DNA of 64,000 bases from Sphingobacterium mizutaii. Its GTDB lineage: Bacteria; Bacteroidota; Bacteroidia; Sphingobacteriales; Sphingobacteriaceae. Where the stretch lies: assembly GCF_900187125.1 (NCBI RefSeq), contig NZ_LT906468.1, positions 1,054,001 to 1,118,000 on the forward strand. Direction: 5' to 3'. The notes below the pieces were generated by a model that saw only the letters and a program-made list of their open reading frames with translations, did no database searches and was not told the origin of the DNA. Of this stretch, positions 1 through 8,513 are shown piece by piece (within the stretch, counting starts at the first letter, position 1; every line of letters begins with the position of its first letter). The position numbers and the translations under genes are program-made.

Positions 1-1
1 T

Positions 2-229
2 GGTCCGGCGATCGAAATCACTGGAATTAAAGAAAACGCTGTAATTGACGACCTAGTCCCTATCATGATCAACGCCTATGGGAAAGGAAACTCCGAAACC
101 TTTATGATTGATGGTAGTGAGACTCCTCAAGGTATTCCTTGGTGGGTATGGATCATCATTATTGTCTTTATGGGTTGGGCCATGTACTATGTGTTCATGT
201 ACCTATACTTACCGACTTCGGTTAATTGA
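2..229 (+). CDS. C-terminal fragment of an unidentified membrane protein
   Basis: The reading frame is open from the left edge and ends with TGA at 227-229, leaving about 75 residues of a protein that starts outside the window. The fragment has a soluble stretch, then a hydrophobic segment rich in Trp and Ile (around WWVWIIIIVFMGW) that is almost certainly a transmembrane helix, and a short polar tail. It sits just upstream of a sulfatase and a SusC/SusD pair, so a transporter or sensor of the same locus is possible. I do not recognise the family from this fragment. Confidence 0.6.
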   Translation, partial: GPAIEITGIKENAVIDDLVPIMINAYGKGNSETFMIDGSETPQGIPWWVWIIIIVFMGWAMYYVFMYLYLPTSVN

Positions 230-321
230 GTGTTAGCAGGTTTAAGCGTTCTTTTTCAAACTTTTTGAGCTTTCTGTCGTTAATTGGGTAACTTAATTGT
301 TTGGATACTAACCCAATTGCC

Positions 322-1689
322 ATGAAGAACGCTTTAAGACCTGCCATACTCGTTTTATGGTGCCTTTGTTTTCACCTTAGCTTTGCACAACAGCATCAGC
401 AACCCAATATTATCCTGATCTTGGCCGATGATCTGGGTATTGGTGATTTAAGTTCCTATTACCATCAATATGAAACGCCCAATCTGGATAAATTGGGAAA
501 GGAAGGTATTCGATTCAACAATTATTACAGTGCTTCCCCAATCTGCTCACCCTCGCGCGCAGGACTCCTAACGGGCCAACGTCCCGCAAAACTACATTTC
601 ACCACTTTCCTGAATACCCGAGAAGATAACCGGAAAAAAGAACAGGTTGATTTTCTGGATCCTTCTGTGCTGACCATGGCTGATGTGCTGAAGGCTAATG
701 GCTATGCGACAGCTCATTTTGGCAAATGGCACCTCGGTGGTGGTCGGGATGTAAACAATGCGCCTAACTTCGACCAATACGGTTTCGATGCATGGTCTGG
801 AACCTATGAAAGCCCTGATCCCGATCCGGCTATCACGGCCACTGACTGGATTTGGTCGGATCAAGACAGCGTAAAAAGATGGAACCGCACAAAATACTTT
901 GTGGATAAAACCCTTGATTTCTTGCAAAAGAACAAAGATAAACCCTGTTTTATCAATGTATGGACAGATGATGTCCATACCCCTTGGATAGCTGGCGATG
1001 ATGAAAAAGGTAGATTCGACTGGAAGCCCCAAGAGGAAAGGAGCTTTAAATTTGTCCTTCAGGAATATGACCGAGAGATCGGAAGATTGATGCAAGGCTT
1101 GAAAGAAATGGGTCTAGATGAAAACACTTTGGTCATCTTTATTAGCGATAATGGCCCCTTACCCAATTTCAGGCAGGATCGTTCTGCCGGTTTACGCGGT
1201 AGTAAGCTCTCCCTGTATGAAGGAGGAATCCGTATGCCCTTATTGATGCGCTGGCCAGCAAAGATTAAAGCTGGTCAAGTAGATGAACAGACCATTATTT
1301 CTGCGCTTGATTTCCTGCCAAGCTTAGCAAAATTGGCAAAAGCTCCACTAAAGAATGCCAAGGGACTCGATGGGCAGGATCTCAGCAAAGCCATGCTTGG
1401 AAATCCTATAGCCCGAAACAAGGCGCTCATTTGGGAATATGGCCGGAATGACTCAACAGCTTTCAGCTTCCCTAAAAAAGTCAATCGTAGTCCCGCGCTT
1501 GCAATCAGGGATCAAGACTGGAAATTCATGATGAACAGCGATGGGAGTGATCCCGAACTGTATGACCTAAAAGCCGATCCCAATGAAAGGACCAATCTTG
1601 CGGCGAATAGAAAACAGCTCGTGATAAAATATACCAAAGCTTTATCGCAATGGTGGAAAGGATTGCCTCCTTATAGGAAAATCGAATAA
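322..1689 (+). CDS. Exported sulfatase (family S1, Cys-type)
   Basis: This 455-residue protein is a type I sulfatase that should hydrolyse sulfate esters, probably on a glycan, in the periplasm. A signal peptide ends near FAQQ (residues 21-24). The metal-binding pair ADD lies at 35-37. The signature CSPSRAG starts at Cys75, the residue that an anaerobic or FGE-type maturase converts to formylglycine. GKWHLGG and ISDNGP motifs follow, as usual in the family. I prefer the ATG at 322 to the upstream in-frame TTG at 301 because it places the signal peptide at the N-terminus. The SusC/SusD pair downstream suggests a small polysaccharide-type locus for a sulfated substrate. The exact substrate cannot be read from the sequence. 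Confidence 0.9.
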   Translation: MKNALRPAILVLWCLCFHLSFAQQHQQPNIILILADDLGIGDLSSYYHQYETPNLDKLGKEGIRFNNYYSASPICSPSRAGLLTGQRPAKLHFTTFLNTREDNRKKEQVDFLDPSVLTMADVLKANGYATAHFGKWHLGGGRDVNNAPNFDQYGFDAWSGTYESPDPDPAITATDWIWSDQDSVKRWNRTKYFVDKTLDFLQKNKDKPCFINVWTDDVHTPWIAGDDEKGRFDWKPQEERSFKFVLQEYDREIGRLMQGLKEMGLDENTLVIFISDNGPLPNFRQDRSAGLRGSKLSLYEGGIRMPLLMRWPAKIKAGQVDEQTIISALDFLPSLAKLAKAPLKNAKGLDGQDLSKAMLGNPIARNKALIWEYGRNDSTAFSFPKKVNRSPALAIRDQDWKFMMNSDGSDPELYDLKADPNERTNLAANRKQLVIKYTKALSQWWKGLPPYRKIE

Positions 1690-2024
1690 CCTTCTTTCTA
1701 TTCTCCTTCTTAATAAGGCTTGTTACAATTGCTTATTGAAATACATTTATTAAGCTTAATAAATGTTTATATTTTAATTAACTTGAAATTTTAAAACTTT
1801 AAATTTATCGTTTTTTTCTTATAAAAATATATTTACAATTTAAATTGGTTGCCTAAAAAAATCATTTTGTATTTAGGTTTGATTCTCCTATTTTTCCCCA
1901 AATCTAATTAAAATCTAATACATTATGAACGTGAAATAAGATACCCTAACTCCGAACACCTATTACAAACAGAACCTTTATTAAAGCCTTTTAGGCAATC
2001 TTTTTATTCTCAATTATAACTATA
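1690..2024. other. AT-rich intergenic region before susC, with a candidate promoter
   Basis: This 335-base gap holds no open reading frame I can support. It is very AT-rich, has no obvious strong terminator for the sulfatase gene, and contains the TAGGTTTG promoter element listed separately. The last 140 bases would form the susC leader. Confidence 0.6.
1849..1881 (+). promoter_or_regulatory. Candidate promoter for the first susC/susD pair
   Basis: TAGGTTTG at 1874-1881 matches the Bacteroidota -7 consensus TAnnTTTG exactly. A TTG at 1849-1851 lies 22 bases upstream and could be the -33 element, at the long end of the usual spacing. It would give a leader of roughly 140 bases before the ATG at 2025. 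Confidence 0.4.
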
Positions 2025-5000
2025 ATGACTCAAAAAAATCGTGTTTTTTTTGGGGCAAAGTCCTTGTCGTTGCTTGCGATGTGCTTATTGATGAGCTCAC
2101 CGGAAGTCTTCGCCGAAAAAGCTGATTTTGCCCATTCCGTTGTTGCTAATCGGCAACAAACTATCTCAGGATCTGTTAAAGATGATGGTGGAAACCCAAT
2201 CGTTGGGGCAACGGTGCTCGTTAAGGGGACAACAAGAGCCACCAGTACGGATGCCAATGGAGAATTTTCCATCACTGCTAATAATGGTGATGTCATCGTC
2301 ATCCGTAACCTCGGTTATCTGACTCAAGAGATTACAGTAAGCAACGCCCAAAACATCAATATTTCCCTAGCACCTGACAATGCTAATATTGATGAGGTGG
2401 TTGTGGTCGGATATGGTACTCAAAAACGTGCAAATATTACTTCTGCCATCTCCACCGTCAATGGAGATGCCCTTAAAAACGTTTCACCATCCAACCTTTC
2501 CAATGCCATCGCAGGTCGTGCTCCTGGGGTGAAAGTAACAGGAACTTCAGGTCTTTCAGGGGCTACTTCCAAAATTAGGTTTAGGGGTAGTTTCGCCGAA
2601 CCTTTGTTCGTTATTGATGGTATTGTGCGCGATAAAGCTGCTTTCGACGCCTTGGAAGCCAATGAAGTTGACCAGATGTCCTTCTTGAAGGATGCCGGTG
2701 CTGCTGCGGTTTATGGTACTCGTGCAGGTAATGGGGTTGTGATTGTGACCACTAAAAAAGGAACGGTCAAAAAACCTGAATTCAATATCCAAAGCAATGT
2801 GGCCATCAGTAACCCGACCATGACTCCGCTGGCAGATCTAACGACCGCCACGGATGAATTGACCTATCAAAATAGGGTTGCCGAATTCCAAGGTTTACCT
2901 ATTCCAAACGGTGAGGAGGAATTCGCCTATTTCAAAGACAAAAGTTATAGTGTAAACGATGTAATCTGGAGAAACCCAGTTAGCCATAGACAGTCCATCT
3001 CCGTTTCCGGAGGTAGTGAAAAGATTACCTATTATAACTTATTGAGCTTTAGAAATGAAAATGGTTCCTATAAATCGGTGGACCATCAAAAATTCAACTT
3101 AAGGTCCAATGTTTCCGCAAATATTACCGATGCTTTCAGTATCGATATGAATATTTCTGCTAATCAGCAGAATTCCAATCGTTTCTACTGGCCGTTCAGT
3201 ACCTCATCGAACGATGATGACTTTGATGTTTCCGATTTCTATCGCGTGACCTTCAACTGGCCAAAAATGTATCCTTTCTATTTGACCCAAGATGGTACCC
3301 CTAGTAATGAACCAACAGAATATCCCGTACAGACGCCCATGGGTAGCTGGCAAGCTTGGAACGTAATCGACCAGGTTATCGGTGATCGTTATATCGACCG
3401 TAAGGTTAGACAGATCAACCCGATCCTTTCCCTCAACTTGAAATTGGATAAATTGATCCCGGGTCTATCTACCAAATTTGTAGGTAGCTATATCGCAGAA
3501 GATTACCTTCGTAAGCGCTATATGAGCTTCCAAAAGAACTATACCTTTACTTCTTTGGATCCTGATGGTAACCCATTTATCCCGGCTCCGCCTTCGGAAG
3601 ACCGTATTAATATCTTCACGTTCAGTCAGCAAAATCCATTTATGGATTATTACACCCAGCGTAAATGGGAATACCAAATGAACTTCTTCATCAATTATAT
3701 GCAGACCTTCGGTAAGCATGATGTTGGAGCGACCTTGGTATTTGAGCAAGGTGAAAAAGGGTATACCAATATCACTTCCACTGCGCAAAGCCCGATTACA
3801 GCATTGGATCAAATGCACGTTTATCCTACCGACCGTAATTTCAGATATACCAATGGCCTGGAAGGAATTGATGCTAGACAATCCATCATTGGCCGTTTCA
3901 ACTATGCTTATGGCAGTAAATACTTAGCAGAAGCCTCCTTCCGTTATGATGGAGCAGCTTTGTTCCCTGAACAAAAAAGATTCGGTTTCTTCCCTTCGGT
4001 TTCTGCTGCTTGGAGAATTTCTGAAGAAGAATTCTTCGCTGGGATCAAGGATAAAATCTCCGACTTGAAACTTCGTTTTGCTTATGGTGCTACGGGTAAC
4101 TACTTGGACGTAAATGGAAATGCAATCAATCCATTCTCTTTTGCTGAAAAATATGCAACCACCACAGGCTTTATTTTCGGTGACCGATACTACAATGGTT
4201 TGGCCTACGGCTCAACCCCTAATCCGAACATTACTTGGACAAGGTCAGAAAGCTACAACTTAGGTTTGGATTATGGATTCATCAACAATAAACTGAATGG
4301 TTCCATTGAGGTCTTCAAACGTGCTGAAACCAATATCTTGGGCCCTAGAACCGTATTGTTGCCAGATACCTACGGCCGTGCCTTGGCGCCTGAAAACTAT
4401 GCCGCAAGAAGTTATAAAGGTGGTGAGGTTTCCGTAAACTGGAATGACAGGGTAGGCGAGGTTGCTTATGGCATCTCTGCTAACTTAGGTTATGCCGTTG
4501 ATCAATGGGATGTTTTTGATGAACCAGCTGCTTATGCAGAAGGCGGACTTGAACATTTCAGATCAAGGATCGGTAGACCTAACAACGTAATCTATGGATT
4601 GAACTCATTAGGATTGGTGCGTACGCAGGCAGAATTGGATGATTTGCTGGCCAAAGGATTTAAAACCTATGGTAGGGATCCTTATTTAGGGATGATCCTT
4701 TATGAAGATATCCGCGGACAGGGTTACTCTGATACCCCAGATGGAAAGATCGATGGAAATGACGTTACCTTATTGTCGACCAACAATTCTCCAAGATGGG
4801 ATTATGGTTTAGGCCTGAACGGATCCTGGAAAGGTATTTCCATCAATGCATTGTTCCAAGGGGTGTTCAATTACGACCGTATGATTTCCAACCAAGAAGG
4901 TGGCGGTATGCGTCAACATGGTGGTACTTTCCGTCCTTATTACCCAATTTGGGCAGATGATGTATGGACTCCTGAAAACCCGAATGCGCAATATCCTAGA

Positions 5001-5276
5001 CCAATCGGTTATAACTGGGCGGAGTCGGGAACGAATCCTTCAAGCTTCTGGATGCGCAGTGGCGCTTTCTTCAGATTGAAAGACCTCAATGTGGCTTATC
5101 AATTACCGACCAGCTTCACTGAAAAAATCAAAATGAACAGTATCAATTTGTTCTTCAATGGTACTAACCTGTTTGTTTTCTCACCAATGACCGAGTTTCA
5201 TGATCCTGAACAATTGAATTATGACTCTTACCCATTAATGAAGACATTCACCTTTGGCTTGGACATTAAATTTTAA
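2025..5276 (+). CDS. SusC/RagA-family TonB-dependent outer-membrane transporter
   Basis: This 1083-residue protein is a SusC-type importer that forms a TonB-driven beta-barrel channel in the outer membrane. It has a signal peptide (hydrophobic to about residue 30), a carboxypeptidase-regulatory-like domain (about 45-120, with ISGSVKDDGGNPIVGATV), a TonB-box-like DEVVVVGYGTQKR, a plug domain and a long barrel ending in a terminal Phe (LDIKF). It lies 13 bases before a susD partner. With the sulfatase upstream it probably imports a sulfated or complex oligosaccharide, but no glycoside hydrolase is present to name the substrate. Confidence 0.93.
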   Translation: MTQKNRVFFGAKSLSLLAMCLLMSSPEVFAEKADFAHSVVANRQQTISGSVKDDGGNPIVGATVLVKGTTRATSTDANGEFSITANNGDVIVIRNLGYLTQEITVSNAQNINISLAPDNANIDEVVVVGYGTQKRANITSAISTVNGDALKNVSPSNLSNAIAGRAPGVKVTGTSGLSGATSKIRFRGSFAEPLFVIDGIVRDKAAFDALEANEVDQMSFLKDAGAAAVYGTRAGNGVVIVTTKKGTVKKPEFNIQSNVAISNPTMTPLADLTTATDELTYQNRVAEFQGLPIPNGEEEFAYFKDKSYSVNDVIWRNPVSHRQSISVSGGSEKITYYNLLSFRNENGSYKSVDHQKFNLRSNVSANITDAFSIDMNISANQQNSNRFYWPFSTSSNDDDFDVSDFYRVTFNWPKMYPFYLTQDGTPSNEPTEYPVQTPMGSWQAWNVIDQVIGDRYIDRKVRQINPILSLNLKLDKLIPGLSTKFVGSYIAEDYLRKRYMSFQKNYTFTSLDPDGNPFIPAPPSEDRINIFTFSQQNPFMDYYTQRKWEYQMNFFINYMQTFGKHDVGATLVFEQGEKGYTNITSTAQSPITALDQMHVYPTDRNFRYTNGLEGIDARQSIIGRFNYAYGSKYLAEASFRYDGAALFPEQKRFGFFPSVSAAWRISEEEFFAGIKDKISDLKLRFAYGATGNYLDVNGNAINPFSFAEKYATTTGFIFGDRYYNGLAYGSTPNPNITWTRSESYNLGLDYGFINNKLNGSIEVFKRAETNILGPRTVLLPDTYGRALAPENYAARSYKGGEVSVNWNDRVGEVAYGISANLGYAVDQWDVFDEPAAYAEGGLEHFRSRIGRPNNVIYGLNSLGLVRTQAELDDLLAKGFKTYGRDPYLGMILYEDIRGQGYSDTPDGKIDGNDVTLLSTNNSPRWDYGLGLNGSWKGISINALFQGVFNYDRMISNQEGGGMRQHGGTFRPYYPIWADDVWTPENPNAQYPRPIGYNWAESGTNPSSFWMRSGAFFRLKDLNVAYQLPTSFTEKIKMNSINLFFNGTNLFVFSPMTEFHDPEQLNYDSYPLMKTFTFGLDIKF

Positions 5277-5289
5277 CCGGAACTGAATC

Positions 5290-7059
5290 ATGAAAAAAAT
5301 ATTATTAGTAGCACTAGGACTATCAACCATTTTTACTTCCTGTAAGAATGTGTTGGATATCGAAGATCTCCAATCCTTGGATGAAGAAAAGGTGTGGAAA
5401 GACCCGAATTTAGTAAACGCATATATGGCAAACCTTTATACCGTTTTTGGTAATTGGAGTGCCGGTGCAGATGTATATAGTGAACAATTGGTAGGTGTTC
5501 CTTTCCAATTAAATACCATATCGCCGACTGCAGGTGGTTTCAAAACATGGGACTATACCAATATCCGTAAGATCAATACCGCAATCCAAAAGGTTCAGGA
5601 AAGTACAAGCTTGAGCCAAGAGGTGAAAAACAGCACCTTGGGTGAGGCTTATTTCCTAAGGGCTTTTGTGTACTTTGATATGCTTAGGCTTTACGGAGGT
5701 ATTCCCTACATTACCGTGCCGCAGAACCAAGCGACAGATGATTTGAATACGCCGAGAAACTCAACAAAAGAGTCTTTCGAGCTGTTAGTGAAAGATTTGG
5801 ATGAAGCCATAAAATTGCTTCCTCAAACGATCGAGAAATCATCTTCAAACTATGGTAGGATAGATGGTAACTTTGCAACGGCATTTAAAGCAAAAGTATT
5901 GCTTTATAAAGCCTCTCCGCAGTTTAACCCTGCCAATCCTTACAATAATGCTTATTGGAAAGAAGCCAATGCAGCCAATAAAGCAGCTTATGAGCAGTTG
6001 ATCAAAAACAATTATACACTGACTCCTGACTATGCAAACATCACACTGCAAGAAAAAGGTCCGGAGGTCGTATTTGCTGTAATCAATACCTATCCAAATA
6101 AGGTTGCTGCTTGGGATTATGGTGTGCGTCCCGGATCAGAAAGCCGTGGCCCTGCCGGGGCAGTTCCTACTTGGGATTTTGTGAAGGAGTTCCCTATGAA
6201 AGATGGTAAGCTCTATTCAGATCCAACCGGAAAATACTTTAAATCAGATGATGATTTCTTGCAATCCTATTGGTTGAATAGAGACCCAAGGTTTGATAAA
6301 TCCATTGTTTGGAACGGAAAGATCTATGAAGTTTCTGGAAAAGCTGGAAAACGTCAATATACCTCCCTAGGTATTGCTGATGCCCTTGACAACTTCGGTA
6401 TCAATCCTGCAGCAGGTATCAACTCCACCAACCAAGATCGTTACAGTGGCTTCTTTATCTTGAAAAACAGTAAATTATCCCTAAAACAAACCGAAGTGGA
6501 AACTCAATATGATGTTGATTTTGTATTGATGCGTTTAGCAGAAGTGTTGTTGAACTATGCCGAAACTGCGAATGAAACCGGAGATTTAGGCACAGCGCAG
6601 GATATGTTGAACCAATTGAGGAAACGTGCCGGTATCGAAGCTGGAACCGATGGAAAATACGGTATCACAGCGACTAACCGCGATCAAATGCGTGAAGCTA
6701 TTTTGGCAGAAAGAAACATCGAACTTTGTTTCGAAGGCCATCGTTTCTGGGATCTGAGAAGAAGCCGTAAATTGAAAACATTGGATAAAGGAACCAAGTT
6801 TGGTGTAGAAGCCATCGCGATCGATGCCGATGGATCCGATATGGATATCAAACAGGCGAATGCCTTGGCTAAAACTTATCAGTTGAAGGAAGCTAACTTC
6901 AAGTACAGCATCCTTCAAGTTCCGAAAAATGGAGTTAAGGTAAGTGAAGTGCCTGATACCTATTATTTCTTCCCAATCCAACAATCTATAATTGACAGAA
7001 ACCCTAAGGTTCTGCAAAATAAAGACTGGGGTGGGGCGTTCAATCCTACTATGGAATAA
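5290..7059 (+). CDS. SusD/RagB-family substrate-binding outer-membrane lipoprotein
   Basis: This 589-residue lipoprotein is the surface lid and ligand-binding partner of the SusC protein encoded directly upstream. A lipobox ends at Cys18 (STIFTSC). The helical N-terminal half carries typical RagB/SusD features such as EAYFLRAFVYFDMLRLYGGIPY, and the C-terminal part includes the conserved ILAERNIELCFEGHRFWDLRR block. Spacing of 13 bases and a strong terminator after it show that susC and susD form one transcription unit. Substrate is unknown. Confidence 0.93.
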   Translation: MKKILLVALGLSTIFTSCKNVLDIEDLQSLDEEKVWKDPNLVNAYMANLYTVFGNWSAGADVYSEQLVGVPFQLNTISPTAGGFKTWDYTNIRKINTAIQKVQESTSLSQEVKNSTLGEAYFLRAFVYFDMLRLYGGIPYITVPQNQATDDLNTPRNSTKESFELLVKDLDEAIKLLPQTIEKSSSNYGRIDGNFATAFKAKVLLYKASPQFNPANPYNNAYWKEANAANKAAYEQLIKNNYTLTPDYANITLQEKGPEVVFAVINTYPNKVAAWDYGVRPGSESRGPAGAVPTWDFVKEFPMKDGKLYSDPTGKYFKSDDDFLQSYWLNRDPRFDKSIVWNGKIYEVSGKAGKRQYTSLGIADALDNFGINPAAGINSTNQDRYSGFFILKNSKLSLKQTEVETQYDVDFVLMRLAEVLLNYAETANETGDLGTAQDMLNQLRKRAGIEAGTDGKYGITATNRDQMREAILAERNIELCFEGHRFWDLRRSRKLKTLDKGTKFGVEAIAIDADGSDMDIKQANALAKTYQLKEANFKYSILQVPKNGVKVSEVPDTYYFFPIQQSIIDRNPKVLQNKDWGGAFNPTME

Positions 7060-7076
7060 AAAAATGAATAAATGGA

Positions 7077-7113
7077 GAAAGGGCTGCCTATTTGGGTAGC
7101 CCTTTCTTTTTCT
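7077..7113 (+). terminator. Intrinsic terminator after susD
   Basis: A 9-bp stem (GAAAGGGCT at 7077-7085, AGCCCTTTC at 7098-7106) is followed by a T-rich tract. It closes the sulfatase/susC/susD unit. Confidence 0.85.
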
Positions 7114-7447
7114 GGAAATTTCAGCGGAAAATACCTTCCCATTTTGTGGTTTTTATTTTGACCTGCTTCGAGAATCATTCGAGGCATGTTCGAGAATAAT
7201 TCTATCCAGTTCGGAACTTTTGGGAGCTGACCCGAATATGCCTCGAATGAGGTCCAGTTTTTCGGTCTATAAATCCATATTGATCTAGCATCTAAAATTA
7301 AATTTAGCTCCTTGGTTATTTTTGGGATTAGACTAAAAAATAAATCCAGCAGCATGGCTTTTAGGCTAAGCATAAAATACTTTCAGTAAGACGTTGATTT
7401 ATAGATTATTTATTTTGGACTTGGTTAATTTCTTAGTAGATTTAATC
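7114..7447. other. Non-coding stretch with an inverted repeat
   Basis: This gap of about 330 bases between the susD terminator and the small ABC transporter has no supportable gene. Its left half holds a 12-bp inverted repeat and short direct repeats of TTCGAGAAT (listed separately). The right half is AT-rich leader sequence. Confidence 0.5.
7176..7249. repeat. 12-bp perfect inverted repeat
   Basis: CATTCGAGGCAT at 7176-7187 and ATGCCTCGAATG at 7238-7249 are exact reverse complements separated by 50 bases. GACCT and AGGTC outside them could extend the stem beyond a bulge. TTCGAGAAT occurs twice between about 7168 and 7197. No transposase is nearby. It may be the remnant of a small non-autonomous element or a structured RNA. 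Confidence 0.55.
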
Positions 7448-7738
7448 ATGCCAATTGAACTCAAACACCTCTGGCAATTCTATAAGCCAATTTTATTCAT
7501 CAACCTGGTGTTGAGTCTTGCGATGAGCATTCAATATTTTGGCTACTTCCCCTATGTGTTCATGACGGTGGGTTATTTATGCTCGGCAGCATTGGTTCGG
7601 TTTTTTGAAGGCAATACCAAATACCTGTTTTTTAATCTGGGTCTATCCCGTAAGCATCTGGTCATTTACACCTTCCTTGCCAATCTTTTGATTTCATTTC
7701 TACTTATTCTAATCGTGCACTATGGATATAAAGGATAA
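7448..7738 (+). CDS. Small membrane protein, probable ABC transporter membrane subunit
   Basis: This 96-residue protein is almost wholly hydrophobic, with about three predicted transmembrane helices. I chose the ATG at 7448 (MPIELKHLW) over the upstream TTG at 7394. Its end overlaps the start of an ABC ATPase gene by 17 bases, so the two are translationally coupled and probably form one transporter. It is far shorter than a normal ABC permease and I do not recognise a named family. A short exporter subunit or a membrane anchor for the ATPase are both possible. Confidence 0.65.
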   Translation: MPIELKHLWQFYKPILFINLVLSLAMSIQYFGYFPYVFMTVGYLCSAALVRFFEGNTKYLFFNLGLSRKHLVIYTFLANLLISFLLILIVHYGYKG

Positions 7739-8441
7739 AGAATTGTTTGTAGACTCTGTGCAGTTCAGTTATACCAGTAACAATCAGTTGCTGACCGGGG
7801 GATATCTTGGATTGAAAGTAGGTGATATCATCGGGCTATTAGGTCGAAACGGAACTGGGAAGACTACCTTGATGAAGATTATCTTCGGATCCTTACGTGC
7901 CCAAAATGCCTATATCAGGGTGAATGGCAAAAAGGTGAGCCAGGCATTCCCCACCAGAGAAGTTTGCTACCTTCCCCAAGACAGTTTTTTGCCCACTTCA
8001 TTCCGCGTGAAAAATGCCATATCGTTTATGCTCTCTGATCAAGAAAGTAGGGCAATTGTAGAAAGTGACGAGTTGATCAAACCCATTTTGGACAATAAGA
8101 TTGCAGATTTAGCAGGAGGAGAGCTCCGCTATTTGGAAATCATGCTATTGGTAGAACAAAAAGCAACTTTCCTGCTACTGGACGAACCCTTTTCAGGGAT
8201 ATCACCCATCCTGAAAGAGAAAATCCAAGCACTATTAGTTGAAAAATCAAAAGTAAAAGGTTTCTTGGTTTCCGACCATGATTATATGAATGTGCTGGAT
8301 GTTGCAACCCAATTGTTGTTGTTGGAGAATGGTGGTTGTCGAAAGATCAACCGAAAGGAAGAGCTGGAGCAATTCTATGTTCCGCTAGGAACTTTTGATC
8401 ATGGAAATACCCCTGATACTGATAGTAAAAACAGCTTTTAA
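7722..8441 (+). CDS. ABC transporter ATP-binding protein
   Basis: This 239-residue ATPase has all the ABC motifs: Walker A GRNGTGKTT (41-49), Q-loop Gln86, a variant signature LAGGE (130-134, normally LSGGQ), Walker B FLLLDEP with Asp154 and Glu155, and a switch His186. It overlaps the small membrane-protein gene and should energise export or another membrane process with it. The short membrane partner leaves the substrate unknown. Confidence 0.85.
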   Translation: MDIKDKELFVDSVQFSYTSNNQLLTGGYLGLKVGDIIGLLGRNGTGKTTLMKIIFGSLRAQNAYIRVNGKKVSQAFPTREVCYLPQDSFLPTSFRVKNAISFMLSDQESRAIVESDELIKPILDNKIADLAGGELRYLEIMLLVEQKATFLLLDEPFSGISPILKEKIQALLVEKSKVKGFLVSDHDYMNVLDVATQLLLLENGGCRKINRKEELEQFYVPLGTFDHGNTPDTDSKNSF

Positions 8442-8477
8442 ATCGCGCTTATTCTCCCATAGGCTCCTTGAAATTAG

Positions 8478-8485
8478 TATATTTG
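8478..8485 (+). promoter_or_regulatory. Candidate -7 promoter element for pyrC
   Basis: TATATTTG matches the TAnnTTTG consensus exactly and ends 28 bases before the ATG at 8514. No clear TTG -33 box is seen at the usual distance. Confidence 0.5.
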
Positions 8486-8513
8486 CTTAGCATAACCTTT
8501 AAAGATAAATTAC

